A DNA stretch of 64,000 nt, from the NCBI RefSeq assembly GCF_002115785.1, contig NZ_JFJY01000002.1, positions 1 through 64,000 on the forward strand. The letters run 5' to 3'. The notes beneath the pieces are model-generated. The model worked only from the letters and a program-made list of their open reading frames with translations. It did not search any database and was not told the DNA's origin. A program made the translations under genes and the position numbers. Positions 28,559-37,305 of this stretch are shown piece after piece. This DNA comes from Thalassospira sp. MCCC 1A03138. GTDB lineage: Bacteria; Pseudomonadota; Alphaproteobacteria; Rhodospirillales; Thalassospiraceae. How positions within the stretch are numbered: position 1 is the first letter of the stretch; every line of letters starts with the position of its first letter.

Positions 28559-30044
28559 GGGCGGCCTCCCTGCCAACCAGACGGGTGGCAATTTCAGGTG
28601 CCGTTGTTTCGATAAACAGTTTGGTCAGAAGGTTCTGCGCGACCAGCATGCGGTATTCTTTTGATGCCCGCATATCAGACATCGGTGCAAAATCCCTGGT
28701 CAGGGCCAGTTGCGCAGCGTTCAGACTGGCCTCGTTCCAATCCTTACCAATCAGGGCCGCCTCGCACTTTTTGGCCCGCATCGGTGTTCCAGCCATGCCG
28801 CCAAATGCCGCTCGGAACTCGACCACCTTGCCGCTGTCAACCCAAATGGCAAAGGCCGCAAGAACCGCCGTAATATCCTGATCAAACCGCTTGGAAATCT
28901 TGTAGGCCTTGAACTGCACCCCAGCGTCCGGTTTCGGAACAATGATGCTTTCAACGAACTCGCCCTTAGCCCGGTCCTGCTTGCCATAGGTGATAAAGAA
29001 ATCTTCAAGGGCAACTTCGCGACGGATATCGCCCATGCGCAAAACAATCCGCGCGCCCAGCGCAATCAGGGCAGGCGGTGTATCGCCAATCGGCGATCCA
29101 TTGGCGATATTGCCACCAACCGTCCCCGCATTGCGGATTTGCCGTGACCCGATCCGGCGGACCAGCTCCCCGACATCACCGGCAATCATGCCAAGCGCAG
29201 CATGAGCATCGCTATAAGTCACACCGGCACCGATGGTCAGAGCACCGTCCTTTTCGCGGACCGATTTAAGATCGGCGACATCCCCGATATAAATGATCGG
29301 ATCAATCCGCTTGAGCATCTTGGTCACCCAAAGCCCGACATCCGTTCCGCCCGCCAGCACCGTCGCATCGGGATGGGCCACCAAAAGTGCGGCCAGTTCA
29401 TCGCTGCTGCGCGGGGCGAAGTAACGACCCACCGGCATTTCGAGTGCCAGCATGCCTGCACCCTCGATCATAGCGGTCAATCGGGTCGCGATATCGGAAC
29501 GGCGTTTTTGTTCGACCGGATCGGTTGCGCTTATGCCACCAGCCTTGCGAGCGGCCTCGATGATCGGCCCGTAACCGGTGCAACGGCAAAGGTTCCCGGC
29601 AAGGGCGTCATTGATGGCCCCCCGGTCATCCTCGCCCCCATCCAGCCAAAGCTGATAGAGGCTCATGACAAAACCCGGCGTACAGAAACCGCATTGCGAA
29701 CCGTGGGTTTCTACCATGGCCTGCTGCACCGGATGAAGGCTGCCATCATCGGATTTAAGATGTTCCACAGTCAGAAGCTGCTTGCCATCAAGGGTCGGCA
29801 TAAACTGGATACAGGCATTGACCGTCCGGTAACGCATGCTGCCCATTCCATCCGGTTCGCCCAGAATAACCGTGCAGGCACCGCAATCGCCCTCGGCACA
29901 GCCTTCCTTGGTTCCGGTCTTGCGCTCGTTTAAGCGCAGCCAGTTCAGAACCGTCATTTGCGGATCGATATCACGCAGGCTGCGTTCTTCGTTTCCGAAC
30001 AGAAACCGGATATCATCGCGCTTATCAAGGGCCGGTTTGGTCAT
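28551..30044 (-). CDS. xdhA: Xanthine dehydrogenase FeS/FAD subunit XdhA
   Basis: This small subunit passes electrons from the molybdenum centre through two [2Fe-2S] clusters to FAD and NAD. It has 497 residues. The first cluster motif is GCAEGDCGACTV (about 44-55), the second is CGFCTPGFV with CRCTGYGPI (about 112-165). The FAD domain contains TVLAGGTDVGLWV (about 240-252) and AGTVGGNIANGSPIGD (about 310-325). The start at 30044 is the ATG just after the uraH stop. An in-frame region up to 30122 overlaps uraH and is not protein-like. Confidence 0.95.
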   Translation of the reverse strand: MTKPALDKRDDIRFLFGNEERSLRDIDPQMTVLNWLRLNERKTGTKEGCAEGDCGACTVILGEPDGMGSMRYRTVNACIQFMPTLDGKQLLTVEHLKSDDGSLHPVQQAMVETHGSQCGFCTPGFVMSLYQLWLDGGEDDRGAINDALAGNLCRCTGYGPIIEAARKAGGISATDPVEQKRRSDIATRLTAMIEGAGMLALEMPVGRYFAPRSSDELAALLVAHPDATVLAGGTDVGLWVTKMLKRIDPIIYIGDVADLKSVREKDGALTIGAGVTYSDAHAALGMIAGDVGELVRRIGSRQIRNAGTVGGNIANGSPIGDTPPALIALGARIVLRMGDIRREVALEDFFITYGKQDRAKGEFVESIIVPKPDAGVQFKAYKISKRFDQDITAVLAAFAIWVDSGKVVEFRAAFGGMAGTPMRAKKCEAALIGKDWNEASLNAAQLALTRDFAPMSDMRASKEYRMLVAQNLLTKLFIETTAPEIATRLVGREAAHV

Positions 30045-30051
30045 GATGGCC

Positions 30052-30405
30052 TCAGCTACCGCGATAGGTGGAATAGCCAAACGGCGAAAGCAGCAGCGGC
30101 ACATGATAATGCGCCTGCGCATCTGAAATACCGAACCGGATTACAACCTGATCAAGAAATTTCGGTTCCGGCAGATCAAGACCGATGGCATCGAAATACG
30201 CACCGGCATGAAAGACAAGCTGATACTCGCCCGGCTTGAACGAGGCACCATCAAGCATTGGCGCATCGGTTCGCCCGTCGGCATTGGTTACAGCTTCGGC
30301 GACCAGATCATCATGGCCGTCACCAAAACGGTGCAGCTCGATCCGGATGCCGCCCGCCGGGCAACCTTTTGCCGTATCTAGAACATGGGTAGTCAGTCGT
30401 CCCAT
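30052..30405 (-). CDS. uraH: 5-hydroxyisourate hydrolase (transthyretin-related)
   Basis: UraH hydrolyses 5-hydroxyisourate, the PuuD product, to OHCU. The 117-residue protein shows the three family signatures: HVLDTAKGCPAG with the active-site His (residues 7-18), GRTDAP with the Arg (about 44-49), and the diagnostic C-terminal tetrapeptide YRGS preceded by HYHVPLLLSPFGYST. No periplasmic signal is present, so it should be cytoplasmic. It is first of the uraH-xdhABC-guaD run and divergent from puuE. Confidence 0.96.
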   Translation of the reverse strand: MGRLTTHVLDTAKGCPAGGIRIELHRFGDGHDDLVAEAVTNADGRTDAPMLDGASFKPGEYQLVFHAGAYFDAIGLDLPEPKFLDQVVIRFGISDAQAHYHVPLLLSPFGYSTYRGS

Positions 30406-30826
30406 GCCGGGCCTCCTATTTTCTCTCTCATGCGGTGGTCGGTCGCTTCTTCCCTGGTCGGCTTATCTGATTGATCGTTTTATGCCGAACGAACTTATAG
30501 CGTTTCAAAAAGGTCGCATTAGGACACGGATCGTGGAAAGAGGTGATAAAGTGAAACTATATCAATAATTCTTTGAAAAACGATTGCCACAGCTTCGTGC
30601 AGAATACTATCAAAGCCGGATAAAAAGCTTTTAAAAGCCAACAAAAAACCGGCCAAAGCGATTTCCCGTCCAGGAACATTATCAAAGTCATATTGATAGT
30701 GCGGCATGATCATCCATCAATCAGCGCGCAGGAGTTCTTCCTTGCTGCGCTGCGACCTATGGTTAATGCTACACCAAACAGCCCGCATGACAAAGCCGGG
30801 CGTTGCGATATCAGGAGAGGCCAAAG
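30406..30826. promoter_or_regulatory. Divergent control region between uraH and puuE
   Basis: This 421-base non-coding stretch separates the two purine-catabolic operons and must hold both promoters. I see AT-rich sequence at 30540-30660 and an inverted repeat ATTGAT / ATCAAT spaced by 18 bases near 30692-30722. No sigma-54 box and no regulator gene are seen here. A small minus-strand frame at 30519-30713 lacks features of a gene. Confidence 0.5.
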
Positions 30827-31747
30827 ATGACCCAACAAAATTATGCACGCGACCTGATTGGTTATGGCCCCAATCCGCCAAAGGCCAACTGGCCGGGCAA
30901 GGCCCGTGTTGCGGTCCAATTCGTGCTGAATTACGAAGAAGGCGGTGAAAACTGCGTCCTGCACGGGGATCGCGCGTCCGAGGCATTTCTGTCGGAAATC
31001 ATCGGTGCCGACATGCGCGAAGGCGTTCGCCATATGAGCATGGAGTCGATTTACGAATATGGTTCGCGCGTCGGTGTCTGGCGCATCCTGAACCTGTTCC
31101 GCGAACGGCAAATTCCGATCACCATCTTTGCCGTTGCCATGGCACTGGCCCGTCACCCGAAGGTTGGCGAAGTCGCGATGCGCGATGGTCATGAAATCTG
31201 CTCGCACGGCTATCGCTGGATCGATTATCAATACTTCCCGGAAGAACTTGAACGCGAACATCTTCACAAGGCCATCGACATCATCAGGGATGTGACCGGG
31301 GAGCGCCCGCTTGGCTGGTATACCGGGCGTACAAGCCCGAACACCCGGCGGCTTGTCGCCGAAGAAGGCGGCTTCCTATATGACGCCGATGATTACAGCG
31401 ACGAACTGCCTTTCTGGTCAACTCAGACAGACACACCGCATCTGATCGTTCCCTATACGCTTGACGTCAACGACATGCGCTTTGCCGCCATACAGGGCTT
31501 CAATTCCGGCGAACAGTATTTCCAGTATCTGAAAGACAGCTTCGACACGCTTTACGAAGAAGGTGCCGAAACGCCGCGGATGCTATCGGTTGGTTTACAT
31601 TGCCGTCTTGTCGGCCGGCCGGGGCGGTTTGCAGCCCTGAAACGCTTTGTCGATTATGTGCGCGGTCATGATGATGTCTGGTTTGCACGTCGCGTCGATA
31701 TTGCGCGTCACTGGCGTGAACATCATCCGTTTACCGAAAACAAATAA
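30827..31747 (+). CDS. puuE: Allantoinase PuuE (polysaccharide-deacetylase fold)
   Basis: PuuE hydrolyses allantoin to allantoate with a cofactor-independent or loosely metal-bound NodB-like fold, unrelated to the amidohydrolase allantoinases. It has 306 residues. Family blocks are YGPNPPKANWPGKARVAVQF (about 13-32), NYEEGGENCVLHGD (about 34-47), MESIYEYGSRVGVWRIL (about 68-84), HEICSHGYRWIDY (about 119-131) and WYTGRTSPNTRRL (about 160-172). AGGAGAGG lies six bases upstream of the ATG. First of four plus-strand genes completing allantoin breakdown. Confidence 0.95.
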   Translation: MTQQNYARDLIGYGPNPPKANWPGKARVAVQFVLNYEEGGENCVLHGDRASEAFLSEIIGADMREGVRHMSMESIYEYGSRVGVWRILNLFRERQIPITIFAVAMALARHPKVGEVAMRDGHEICSHGYRWIDYQYFPEELEREHLHKAIDIIRDVTGERPLGWYTGRTSPNTRRLVAEEGGFLYDADDYSDELPFWSTQTDTPHLIVPYTLDVNDMRFAAIQGFNSGEQYFQYLKDSFDTLYEEGAETPRMLSVGLHCRLVGRPGRFAALKRFVDYVRGHDDVWFARRVDIARHWREHHPFTENK

Positions 31748-31771
31748 GCATCAAGAAAAACAAGAACTGAA

Positions 31772-32308
31772 ATGGCCGTTATGACCAAACCTGAAAAATC
31801 ATTGTTCGAAACCCGACCACCCAGCACATTGGCACAAAGTGCCTTTGTCTCGCTGTATGGCGGGGTTTACGAACATTCCCCCTGGATCGCAAAGCAGCTT
31901 TATGATCGCGGCATCACGTCTGCCCTTGATACCCCCGATGCACTCGCCGACGCCATGGCAGCCGTGGTAAATGGCGCGGTTGACGATGACAAACTGACAC
32001 TGCTTCGCGCCCACCCTGATCTTGCAGGCAAGCTTGCCTTGGCGGAACTGACGCATTCCTCGCAGAATGAACAAACCGGTGCCGGACTTGATCAATGCAC
32101 GCCAGACGAACTTGCCCGTTTTACGCAATTGAATGACGACTATAAGAAGAAGTTCGGTTTCCCGTTCATTTTTGCTGTCAAAGGGTTCCATCGGACCGAC
32201 ATCCTGAACGCATTCGAACGCCGCGTTAAAAACGATGTTGAAACCGAATTTAACGAGGCCATCCATCAGGTACATCGTATCGCCAAGCTGCGCCTCGAAG
32301 CCCTTTGA
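31772..32308 (+). CDS. uraD: OHCU decarboxylase
   Basis: UraD decarboxylates 2-oxo-4-hydroxy-4-carboxy-5-ureidoimidazoline to (S)-allantoin. The 178-residue protein contains the family block LLRAHPDLAGKLALAELTHS (about 70-89) with the catalytic His, then EQTGAGLDQ, the YKKKFGFPFIFAVKG segment (about 128-142) and a late RRVKNDVETEFNEAIHQVHRIAKLRL (quoted here by its ends RRVKND and KLRL). It lies 24 bases after puuE and six before alc. Confidence 0.95.
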   Translation: MAVMTKPEKSLFETRPPSTLAQSAFVSLYGGVYEHSPWIAKQLYDRGITSALDTPDALADAMAAVVNGAVDDDKLTLLRAHPDLAGKLALAELTHSSQNEQTGAGLDQCTPDELARFTQLNDDYKKKFGFPFIFAVKGFHRTDILNAFERRVKNDVETEFNEAIHQVHRIAKLRLEAL

Positions 32309-32314
32309 TCGCCA

Positions 32315-33391
32315 ATGACCGACCTGAACAAAATAACCAATAATCAGGATTTAAAAGCCATGAGCCACCACACAAACCATGATGCCCCGGAATTTACCCG
32401 GCGTTTTGTCAATCTGGCAGATGAACGTCTGGGCGCAGAGGCAATCTTTGCAACCGATGATTTCTTTGCCGACAAGCAACGCATGCTGCAAACCACCGAT
32501 GCCATTTTCTATCCGGACAAATACGATGACAATGGCAAGTGGATGGATGGCTGGGAAAGCCGCCGGAAACGTGTGGAAGGTCATGACTACTGTGTGGTGC
32601 GGCTGGCAACATCGGGCCGGATTTATGGTGTCGATATTGATACCAGCCACTTCACCGGCAACTTCCCGCCCGCCGCATCGCTTGAGGCATGCTATTGCCC
32701 GGATGGCGATCCCGCAGATGATGCGACCTGGACCGAAATCGTCGCCCCGATCGGGCTACGTGCCGGTGTTGGTGCAGAAGCCCACCATTATGCCGAAGTC
32801 ACGGCAGAGGGCGTTTTCACCCATGTGCGCCTGCATATCTATCCCGATGGCGGTATTGCCCGCCTACGCGTTTATGGACGCCCGGATCGCGACTGGTCAA
32901 AAATGGCAAGCAGTGCCGATCAGGTTGATCTGGCAGCCATGATTAATGGTGGTGTGGTCCTGACATGGTCGGATGCCCATTATGGCAACCCGAATGCCAT
33001 TCTGGTCCCGGGCAGAGGCATCAATATGGGTGATGGCTGGGAAACCCGGCGTCGTCGGGAACCCGGTAACGAATGGCTGATTGTTGAACTCGGCCATCCT
33101 GGCGAGATTGAAAAAATCATCGTCGATACCTGCCATTTCAAGGGTAACTATCCCGACCGGGTTTCCATTCAGGCCGCTTATGTCGATGGTGAAAAGGACA
33201 AGTCGCTGCGCGCACGATCCATGTTCTGGCAAACCATTTTGCCCGAACAGAAAATGCAGGCCGATCATATCCACGAATTTGATGCGTCAGTGATCGCAAA
33301 GCTTGGCCCGGTATCGCATTTGCGCGTCAATTCCATTCCCGATGGCGGGATCAGCCGCCTACGCATTCTTGGTAAACCGGCAAAGCGATAA
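32315..33391 (+). CDS. alc: Allantoicase
   Basis: Allantoicase splits allantoate into (S)-ureidoglycolate and urea. It has 358 residues with two tandem jelly-roll repeats, each containing a GWE-RR element and an IDT-HF-GN element: DGWESRRKR with [13 protein letters not shown] (about 75-115), and [15 protein letters not shown] with [12 protein letters not shown] (about 240-285). Both repeats end in [13 protein letters not shown] or [13 protein letters not shown]. The start may be the ATG at 32315 or one at 32360; the core fits either. One of two urea-releasing steps here. Confidence 0.95.
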   Translation: MTDLNKITNNQDLKAMSHHTNHDAPEFTRRFVNLADERLGAEAIFATDDFFADKQRMLQTTDAIFYPDKYDDNGKWMDGWESRRKRVEGHDYCVVRLATSGRIYGVDIDTSHFTGNFPPAASLEACYCPDGDPADDATWTEIVAPIGLRAGVGAEAHHYAEVTAEGVFTHVRLHIYPDGGIARLRVYGRPDRDWSKMASSADQVDLAAMINGGVVLTWSDAHYGNPNAILVPGRGINMGDGWETRRRREPGNEWLIVELGHPGEIEKIIVDTCHFKGNYPDRVSIQAAYVDGEKDKSLRARSMFWQTILPEQKMQADHIHEFDASVIAKLGPVSHLRVNSIPDGGISRLRILGKPAKR

Positions 33392-33396
33392 GAACG

Positions 33397-33909
33397 ATGA
33401 AACTGAAAGTCGAACCGCTAACACCGGCGTCCTTTGCCCCATTTGGCGAGGTGATATCCACCGCCACAGCTCGGGACGAATACAAGATCAATCTGGGCAC
33501 AACGACGCGGTTTCACGATATATCGCGCGTTGATGTCGGGGATGAAGGTGGTGCACCAATCATCAGCATTTTTCGTGGTACACCGCGCCCGATGCCGATT
33601 GAAATCAAAATGATGGAACGCCACCCGCTGGGCTCGCAGGCCTTTATGCCACTAAGCGGTCAGAAGTTCCTGATCGTTGTGGCAGACGGTTCAGACACCC
33701 CCGTCCCCGAAAATCTGCGTGCCTTTATCTCGGATGGATCGCAGGGTGTGACCTATGCCAAGAATGTCTGGCACCACCCGCTTCTGGTGCTTGAACCAGA
33801 AAGCGACTTTCTGATCGTGGATCGCAGCGGGCCGGGCAACAACCTGAATGAGGTTGATCTGCCGATGGTCAATGGCACCACCGTCACACTTGACTGGCCG
33901 CAGACCTGA
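33397..33909 (+). CDS. allA: Ureidoglycolate lyase
   Basis: AllA cleaves ureidoglycolate to glyoxylate and urea. The 170-residue length and the cupin-like pattern fit: LKVEPLTPASFAPFGEVIST near the start, FRGTPRPMPIEIKMMERHPLGSQAF (ends given: FRGTPRP and GSQAF, about 64-88), then VTYAKNVWHHPLLVL (about 118-132), and DFLIVDRSGPGNNLNEV. It starts five bases after alc, closing the operon. Its urea is the substrate of the urease encoded at the left end of the window. Confidence 0.95.
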   Translation: MKLKVEPLTPASFAPFGEVISTATARDEYKINLGTTTRFHDISRVDVGDEGGAPIISIFRGTPRPMPIEIKMMERHPLGSQAFMPLSGQKFLIVVADGSDTPVPENLRAFISDGSQGVTYAKNVWHHPLLVLEPESDFLIVDRSGPGNNLNEVDLPMVNGTTVTLDWPQT

Positions 33910-33931
33910 TATCGCATCACCAAGACATCGC

Positions 33932-33955
33932 ACCCTGATCGATTTCGATCAGGGT
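33932..33955. terminator. Terminator hairpin between convergent allA and HAD genes
   Basis: ACCCTGATC pairs with GATCAGGGT around an eight-base or shorter loop (CGATTTC region). It overlaps the last codons of the HAD gene at 33949 and lies 23 bases after the allA stop, so it probably serves the plus-strand operon. Confidence 0.65.
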
Positions 33956-34626
33956 CGGTTTGCCAAACGCAGATTTGCAAGATATCGGTGCAGTTCGCTG
34001 GCATCGCCGACGACATCCTCGGCACCGGCTTGCATCAACATTTCGGCATCTTGCGGATTGCGATGGCCGCCACCAAGAAATCCGACGGATCGCATCCCGG
34101 CCGCCCCGGCGGCAATAATCCCAGCGGGGCTGTCTTCGATCACAAGACAGTTTTCCGGTTTGACACCGCATTCGCGCGCCGCATGCAGGAAGATATCCGG
34201 GTCAGGTTTGCCATTTTCCACTTCCTCGACCGAGAAAATCCGCGCCCCGAAGAAATCAAGCAGCCCCGTAATCCCAAGACACATATCAAGTCGCGCCAAA
34301 TCGCTGCCTGATGCGACACAAACCGGCACGCTCAACGATTTCAACAAGGTGTCGATACCGCTAATTGCCCGAAGATCGGTTTCAAAAAGATGTGCGAGCA
34401 AATCTTCACATTCTTTCTGATACTGCGCGGCGTCAATCGCGGTTGCATGTTCATCATTCAGGCTGTCGACCATCCCGGCATAGGACACACCGCCAAAACG
34501 GCGCGCCAGATCATCCGATGAGACTTCAATGCCATAGCCTGCAAGTATCTGAACATCGACGGCAAACGACAGCACTTCGCTATCGATCAGCACCCCATCG
34601 CAATCAAAGATGACAAGATTGATCAT
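33949..34626 (-). CDS. HAD-superfamily phosphatase (phosphoglycolate/beta-phosphoglucomutase-like)
   Basis: This is a 225-residue HAD hydrolase with an alpha-helical cap inserted after the first motif. Motif I is FDCDGVLIDSE (about 7-17, nucleophile Asp 8 and Asp 10), motif II is VCVASGSD (about 102-109), motif III is GKPDPDIF (about 137-144), and motif IV is VIEDSPAGIIAA (about 159-170). The layout matches small sugar-phosphate phosphatases such as GpH/YieH, but the substrate cannot be read from sequence. Its ATG overlaps the preceding lipoprotein gene's stop (ATGA). Confidence 0.9.
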   Translation of the reverse strand: MINLVIFDCDGVLIDSEVLSFAVDVQILAGYGIEVSSDDLARRFGGVSYAGMVDSLNDEHATAIDAAQYQKECEDLLAHLFETDLRAISGIDTLLKSLSVPVCVASGSDLARLDMCLGITGLLDFFGARIFSVEEVENGKPDPDIFLHAARECGVKPENCLVIEDSPAGIIAAGAAGMRSVGFLGGGHRNPQDAEMLMQAGAEDVVGDASELHRYLANLRLANRP

Positions 34627-35417
34627 TGTGTTGCCGCGCCGCCACCCAGATCAAGGGCAAGCAACCGTTTCTGGATTTCCTGTGACAGCACCGCACTTGG
34701 CTGCGCCTCAAGCGCGCGCTGATAAGCCGCGCGTGCCATTTCGGTTTTGCCCATCGCAAGGGCATTGTCGGCAAAATGCGCAAGATGTTCAGCCGTCGGC
34801 ATGGCCTTGTTTACAGCCACAAATATCTCTTCTGCTTCCTGATATTTGCCCTGCTTATAAAGCACCAGCCCGTAGGTATCGAGCGCACCGGGATCATCGG
34901 GTGCAACCTGCAAGGCACGCTTGATCAGACGTTCTGCTTCACCCAAATTTTCCCCGCGAACCGCATAATGGAAGGCAAGCCAGTTCGCCGCACCGGCATT
35001 CCCCGCATTCGATGCCTGCGTTGCTTCTGCCAGCATGGTGTTGCGATAGGTTTCCATCACCGCCTTGATGCTATCGCTGTCAAGACCATCAACCCATGTC
35101 AGACCAACACGGACCGCCTTGCATCCCTTTCCACCTTTTTCCTGACAAAGAGCAACAGACTCCTCAACAGCGCCCAGCACGGTGGCACTCGGTCCAGCGG
35201 CATATTCAACCCCGGCCTCGTCACGCGACAATGCCTTGAAATCAATCATCGCCCGGTATCGTTCGTCAACCGGCTTTTCCGCCGGGCTTGCGAACATATC
35301 CTGGGGTTCCCATTTCGCAGAGGTATCGCCGCAGGCCGCCAGCGTTAGAAGGGCGAGGCCCGCAATGAGATGATGTGTCCGGATCAACAAAGCAGTCATT
35401 CCCTGATGCTGTTTCAT
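34623..35417 (-). CDS. TPR-repeat lipoprotein
   Basis: This is a 264-residue lipoprotein. The signal (MKQHQGMTALLIRTHHLIAG then LALLTLAACG) ends in a lipobox with the lipidated Cys near residue 29. At least two to three tetratricopeptide-like repeats lie in the second half (ALDTYGLVLYKQGKYQEAEE, LAHFADNALAMGKTEMARAA YQRALE), suggesting protein-protein binding at the inner face of an outer or inner membrane. Start choice between 35417 and 35399 is uncertain. It lies between the DUF4153 gene and the HAD gene on one strand. Confidence 0.85.
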   Translation of the reverse strand: MKQHQGMTALLIRTHHLIAGLALLTLAACGDTSAKWEPQDMFASPAEKPVDERYRAMIDFKALSRDEAGVEYAAGPSATVLGAVEESVALCQEKGGKGCKAVRVGLTWVDGLDSDSIKAVMETYRNTMLAEATQASNAGNAGAANWLAFHYAVRGENLGEAERLIKRALQVAPDDPGALDTYGLVLYKQGKYQEAEEIFVAVNKAMPTAEHLAHFADNALAMGKTEMARAAYQRALEAQPSAVLSQEIQKRLLALDLGGGAATQ

Positions 35418-35455
35418 GTGATGACAAAGCATAGCCTGTCCCGATTAGGCAGGCG

Positions 35456-37162
35456 TTAACGATACTGGCCCCACGGCACCCCACCGATCAAAAGATCGGA
35501 ATAACGGGGCGAAACCGCTTTGAAATTACCATCGGCAAGATCACGTAACATTGCAGCATGGTCGATTTCGTTCTGGCCATGGAAGAAACTGGTCACAATC
35601 TGCCAATCATCATCCGCGACCTCATAACGATAGATATCAACATAATCACGCGTCGTGAAAAAGGCTGCTTCTTCCATTCCATCGCCGTCAAGATCGACCA
35701 GCAACAATGCGCACTGGTCCGGGGTTCCTGTGCCTGAACCTTCCTTGCGGCAAAAGCGGCGATCATATTCAAGCTGTGCTTCAAGCAATCTGGTTACGGC
35801 TTCCCCAGGCAAGCGATATTCCACAGGATAAACCGGAATACTGTCAATTTCGACCATCACCCGTCCGGTATCAGGATCGAAATAGCTGCGCAATTCGGCA
35901 AGTGGCGGCACCATATCGGGCTTTGCGGCATCAAGTTCGGCAAGTGCTTCTTCACCCGGCATTCCAAGATTTCGGGCAATGAAAGCAAGATCAGCCATAT
36001 CCCAGTCTGCCATCGACAAAAGACGGCTTTGCTGATTGCGCGCCGAAATGCTGACCGGGTCAAGCAACGGCAGATGTATGATAAAGGCCGTCAGGGTCCC
36101 GCAAATGGCAATATGACCAAAAGCCCGGCGCAACGATACCGGGGTTGACTGGCGACGGCCAAATGCCACCACCGAAAGCCATATCGTCGCCATCAAGACA
36201 AATACCGCCGCCCAGATCGCATAAATCCGCGATGGGGTCAGTCCATATTCACGCACCCGGATATAAATCGTTGCCATCGCAATCAGGGCAAAGATCGGTG
36301 CCATCCACAATGTAAAGCGAAAGACACGATCACCGATCCGGCCAAACAAGGTTACACCTTCGCCTGCCTGCACCGCCCCAAACAGTAGGTAACTTAACCC
36401 TGCTGCAGCGGCCATCACGGTCCACCAGACACCAAATTCCTGATCCAGCAGAACTTCCCAGCCACCCAATGCCGCCGCAATCAGAAACAGGAAAAGCCCC
36501 AGAGCCTGAATCGGATAAAGAATGCGGAACATTCCGCCAATCACCTGGCGAACCGGGATCAGAAGCCCTGATTTTTCACGGGCAATCAGGATACCTGTGG
36601 CAAAGGCCGCGCCCGAAAGGGGCATCGCAACATACGCCTCACTGATCAGGTCCCAAATCTGGTCGATACCCACCAGCATAAACAACGAAGACAAGGCATA
36701 AAGAACGGGCCAGACGACACCAACCCCGACCAAACCAAATGCCAATGCCAGCTTGATTGACCAGATTTCGGGCACCAGTGCCGCCCGATCCGGATAGTTT
36801 GGTAAAACAGTCGTCTGCAACGGCCCCCATATCCGCCATATGGCGACAGCACCCCCGACCCAAAACGCCTGACAGGCGAGCAAACCGAAAATAGCAGCAT
36901 CATCGGTATGGTCGAACCCGACCAGATGCTGAAGTGCCAGCACCTGAAGGGCTGCGAGGGTTGGTAGAACAAAACTCACCGCAAGATCATCACGCAGACG
37001 ACGCACGCCAATGGCAAACCAGCTGCAATAGGCCAGTGCGGCAATAAAGGTCATCAGACTCGCCAGAAGATAGTCATCCTCCCAGCGATAATCGATCAGA
37101 TACCAGAATGCGAAGCCATATGCCGCGCCGCTAAGGGGGAACAGCCAATGCGCTTTTTTCAT
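35456..37162 (-). CDS. DUF4153 multi-pass membrane protein with C-terminal soluble domain
   Basis: This is a 568-residue membrane protein of unknown function. About eleven to twelve hydrophobic segments fill residues 5-375. The segment YIRVREYGLTPSRIYAIWAA (about 299-318) is typical of DUF4153. The last 190 residues are soluble: they include ISARNQQSRLL and a calcium-loop-like DLDGDGMEEAAFF (about 492-504), reminiscent of FG-GAP/EF-hand loops. It is preceded by the sdh terminator and followed closely by the TPR lipoprotein gene. Confidence 0.82.
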   Translation of the reverse strand: MKKAHWLFPLSGAAYGFAFWYLIDYRWEDDYLLASLMTFIAALAYCSWFAIGVRRLRDDLAVSFVLPTLAALQVLALQHLVGFDHTDDAAIFGLLACQAFWVGGAVAIWRIWGPLQTTVLPNYPDRAALVPEIWSIKLALAFGLVGVGVVWPVLYALSSLFMLVGIDQIWDLISEAYVAMPLSGAAFATGILIAREKSGLLIPVRQVIGGMFRILYPIQALGLFLFLIAAALGGWEVLLDQEFGVWWTVMAAAAGLSYLLFGAVQAGEGVTLFGRIGDRVFRFTLWMAPIFALIAMATIYIRVREYGLTPSRIYAIWAAVFVLMATIWLSVVAFGRRQSTPVSLRRAFGHIAICGTLTAFIIHLPLLDPVSISARNQQSRLLSMADWDMADLAFIARNLGMPGEEALAELDAAKPDMVPPLAELRSYFDPDTGRVMVEIDSIPVYPVEYRLPGEAVTRLLEAQLEYDRRFCRKEGSGTGTPDQCALLLVDLDGDGMEEAAFFTTRDYVDIYRYEVADDDWQIVTSFFHGQNEIDHAAMLRDLADGNFKAVSPRYSDLLIGGVPWGQYR

Positions 37163-37229
37163 CGGTTTGCCTTTGCTCGTGCCCGATTATCCGGGTCAGG
37201 TTGTCTTCATGAAAGGTATTAAAACAGAA

Positions 37230-37264
37230 AAAGCCGCCGGGATCATCCGATCTCCGGCGGCTTT
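37230..37264 (-). terminator. Rho-independent terminator of the sdh operon
   Basis: AAAGCCGCCGG pairs with CCGGCGGCTTT around a 13-base loop. On the minus strand it is followed by TTTTTCTGTTTT. It lies 42 bases after the sdhB stop. Confidence 0.88.
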
Positions 37265-37305
37265 AACTTTTTGTCTTAAAAAGACTTTTTTATGGTCTAA
37301 GCCGA

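Noticed and set aside
30519..30713. 64-codon minus-strand frame between uraH and puuE
   Set aside because: No ribosome site, no domain pattern, AT-rich promoter-like sequence; more likely control DNA.
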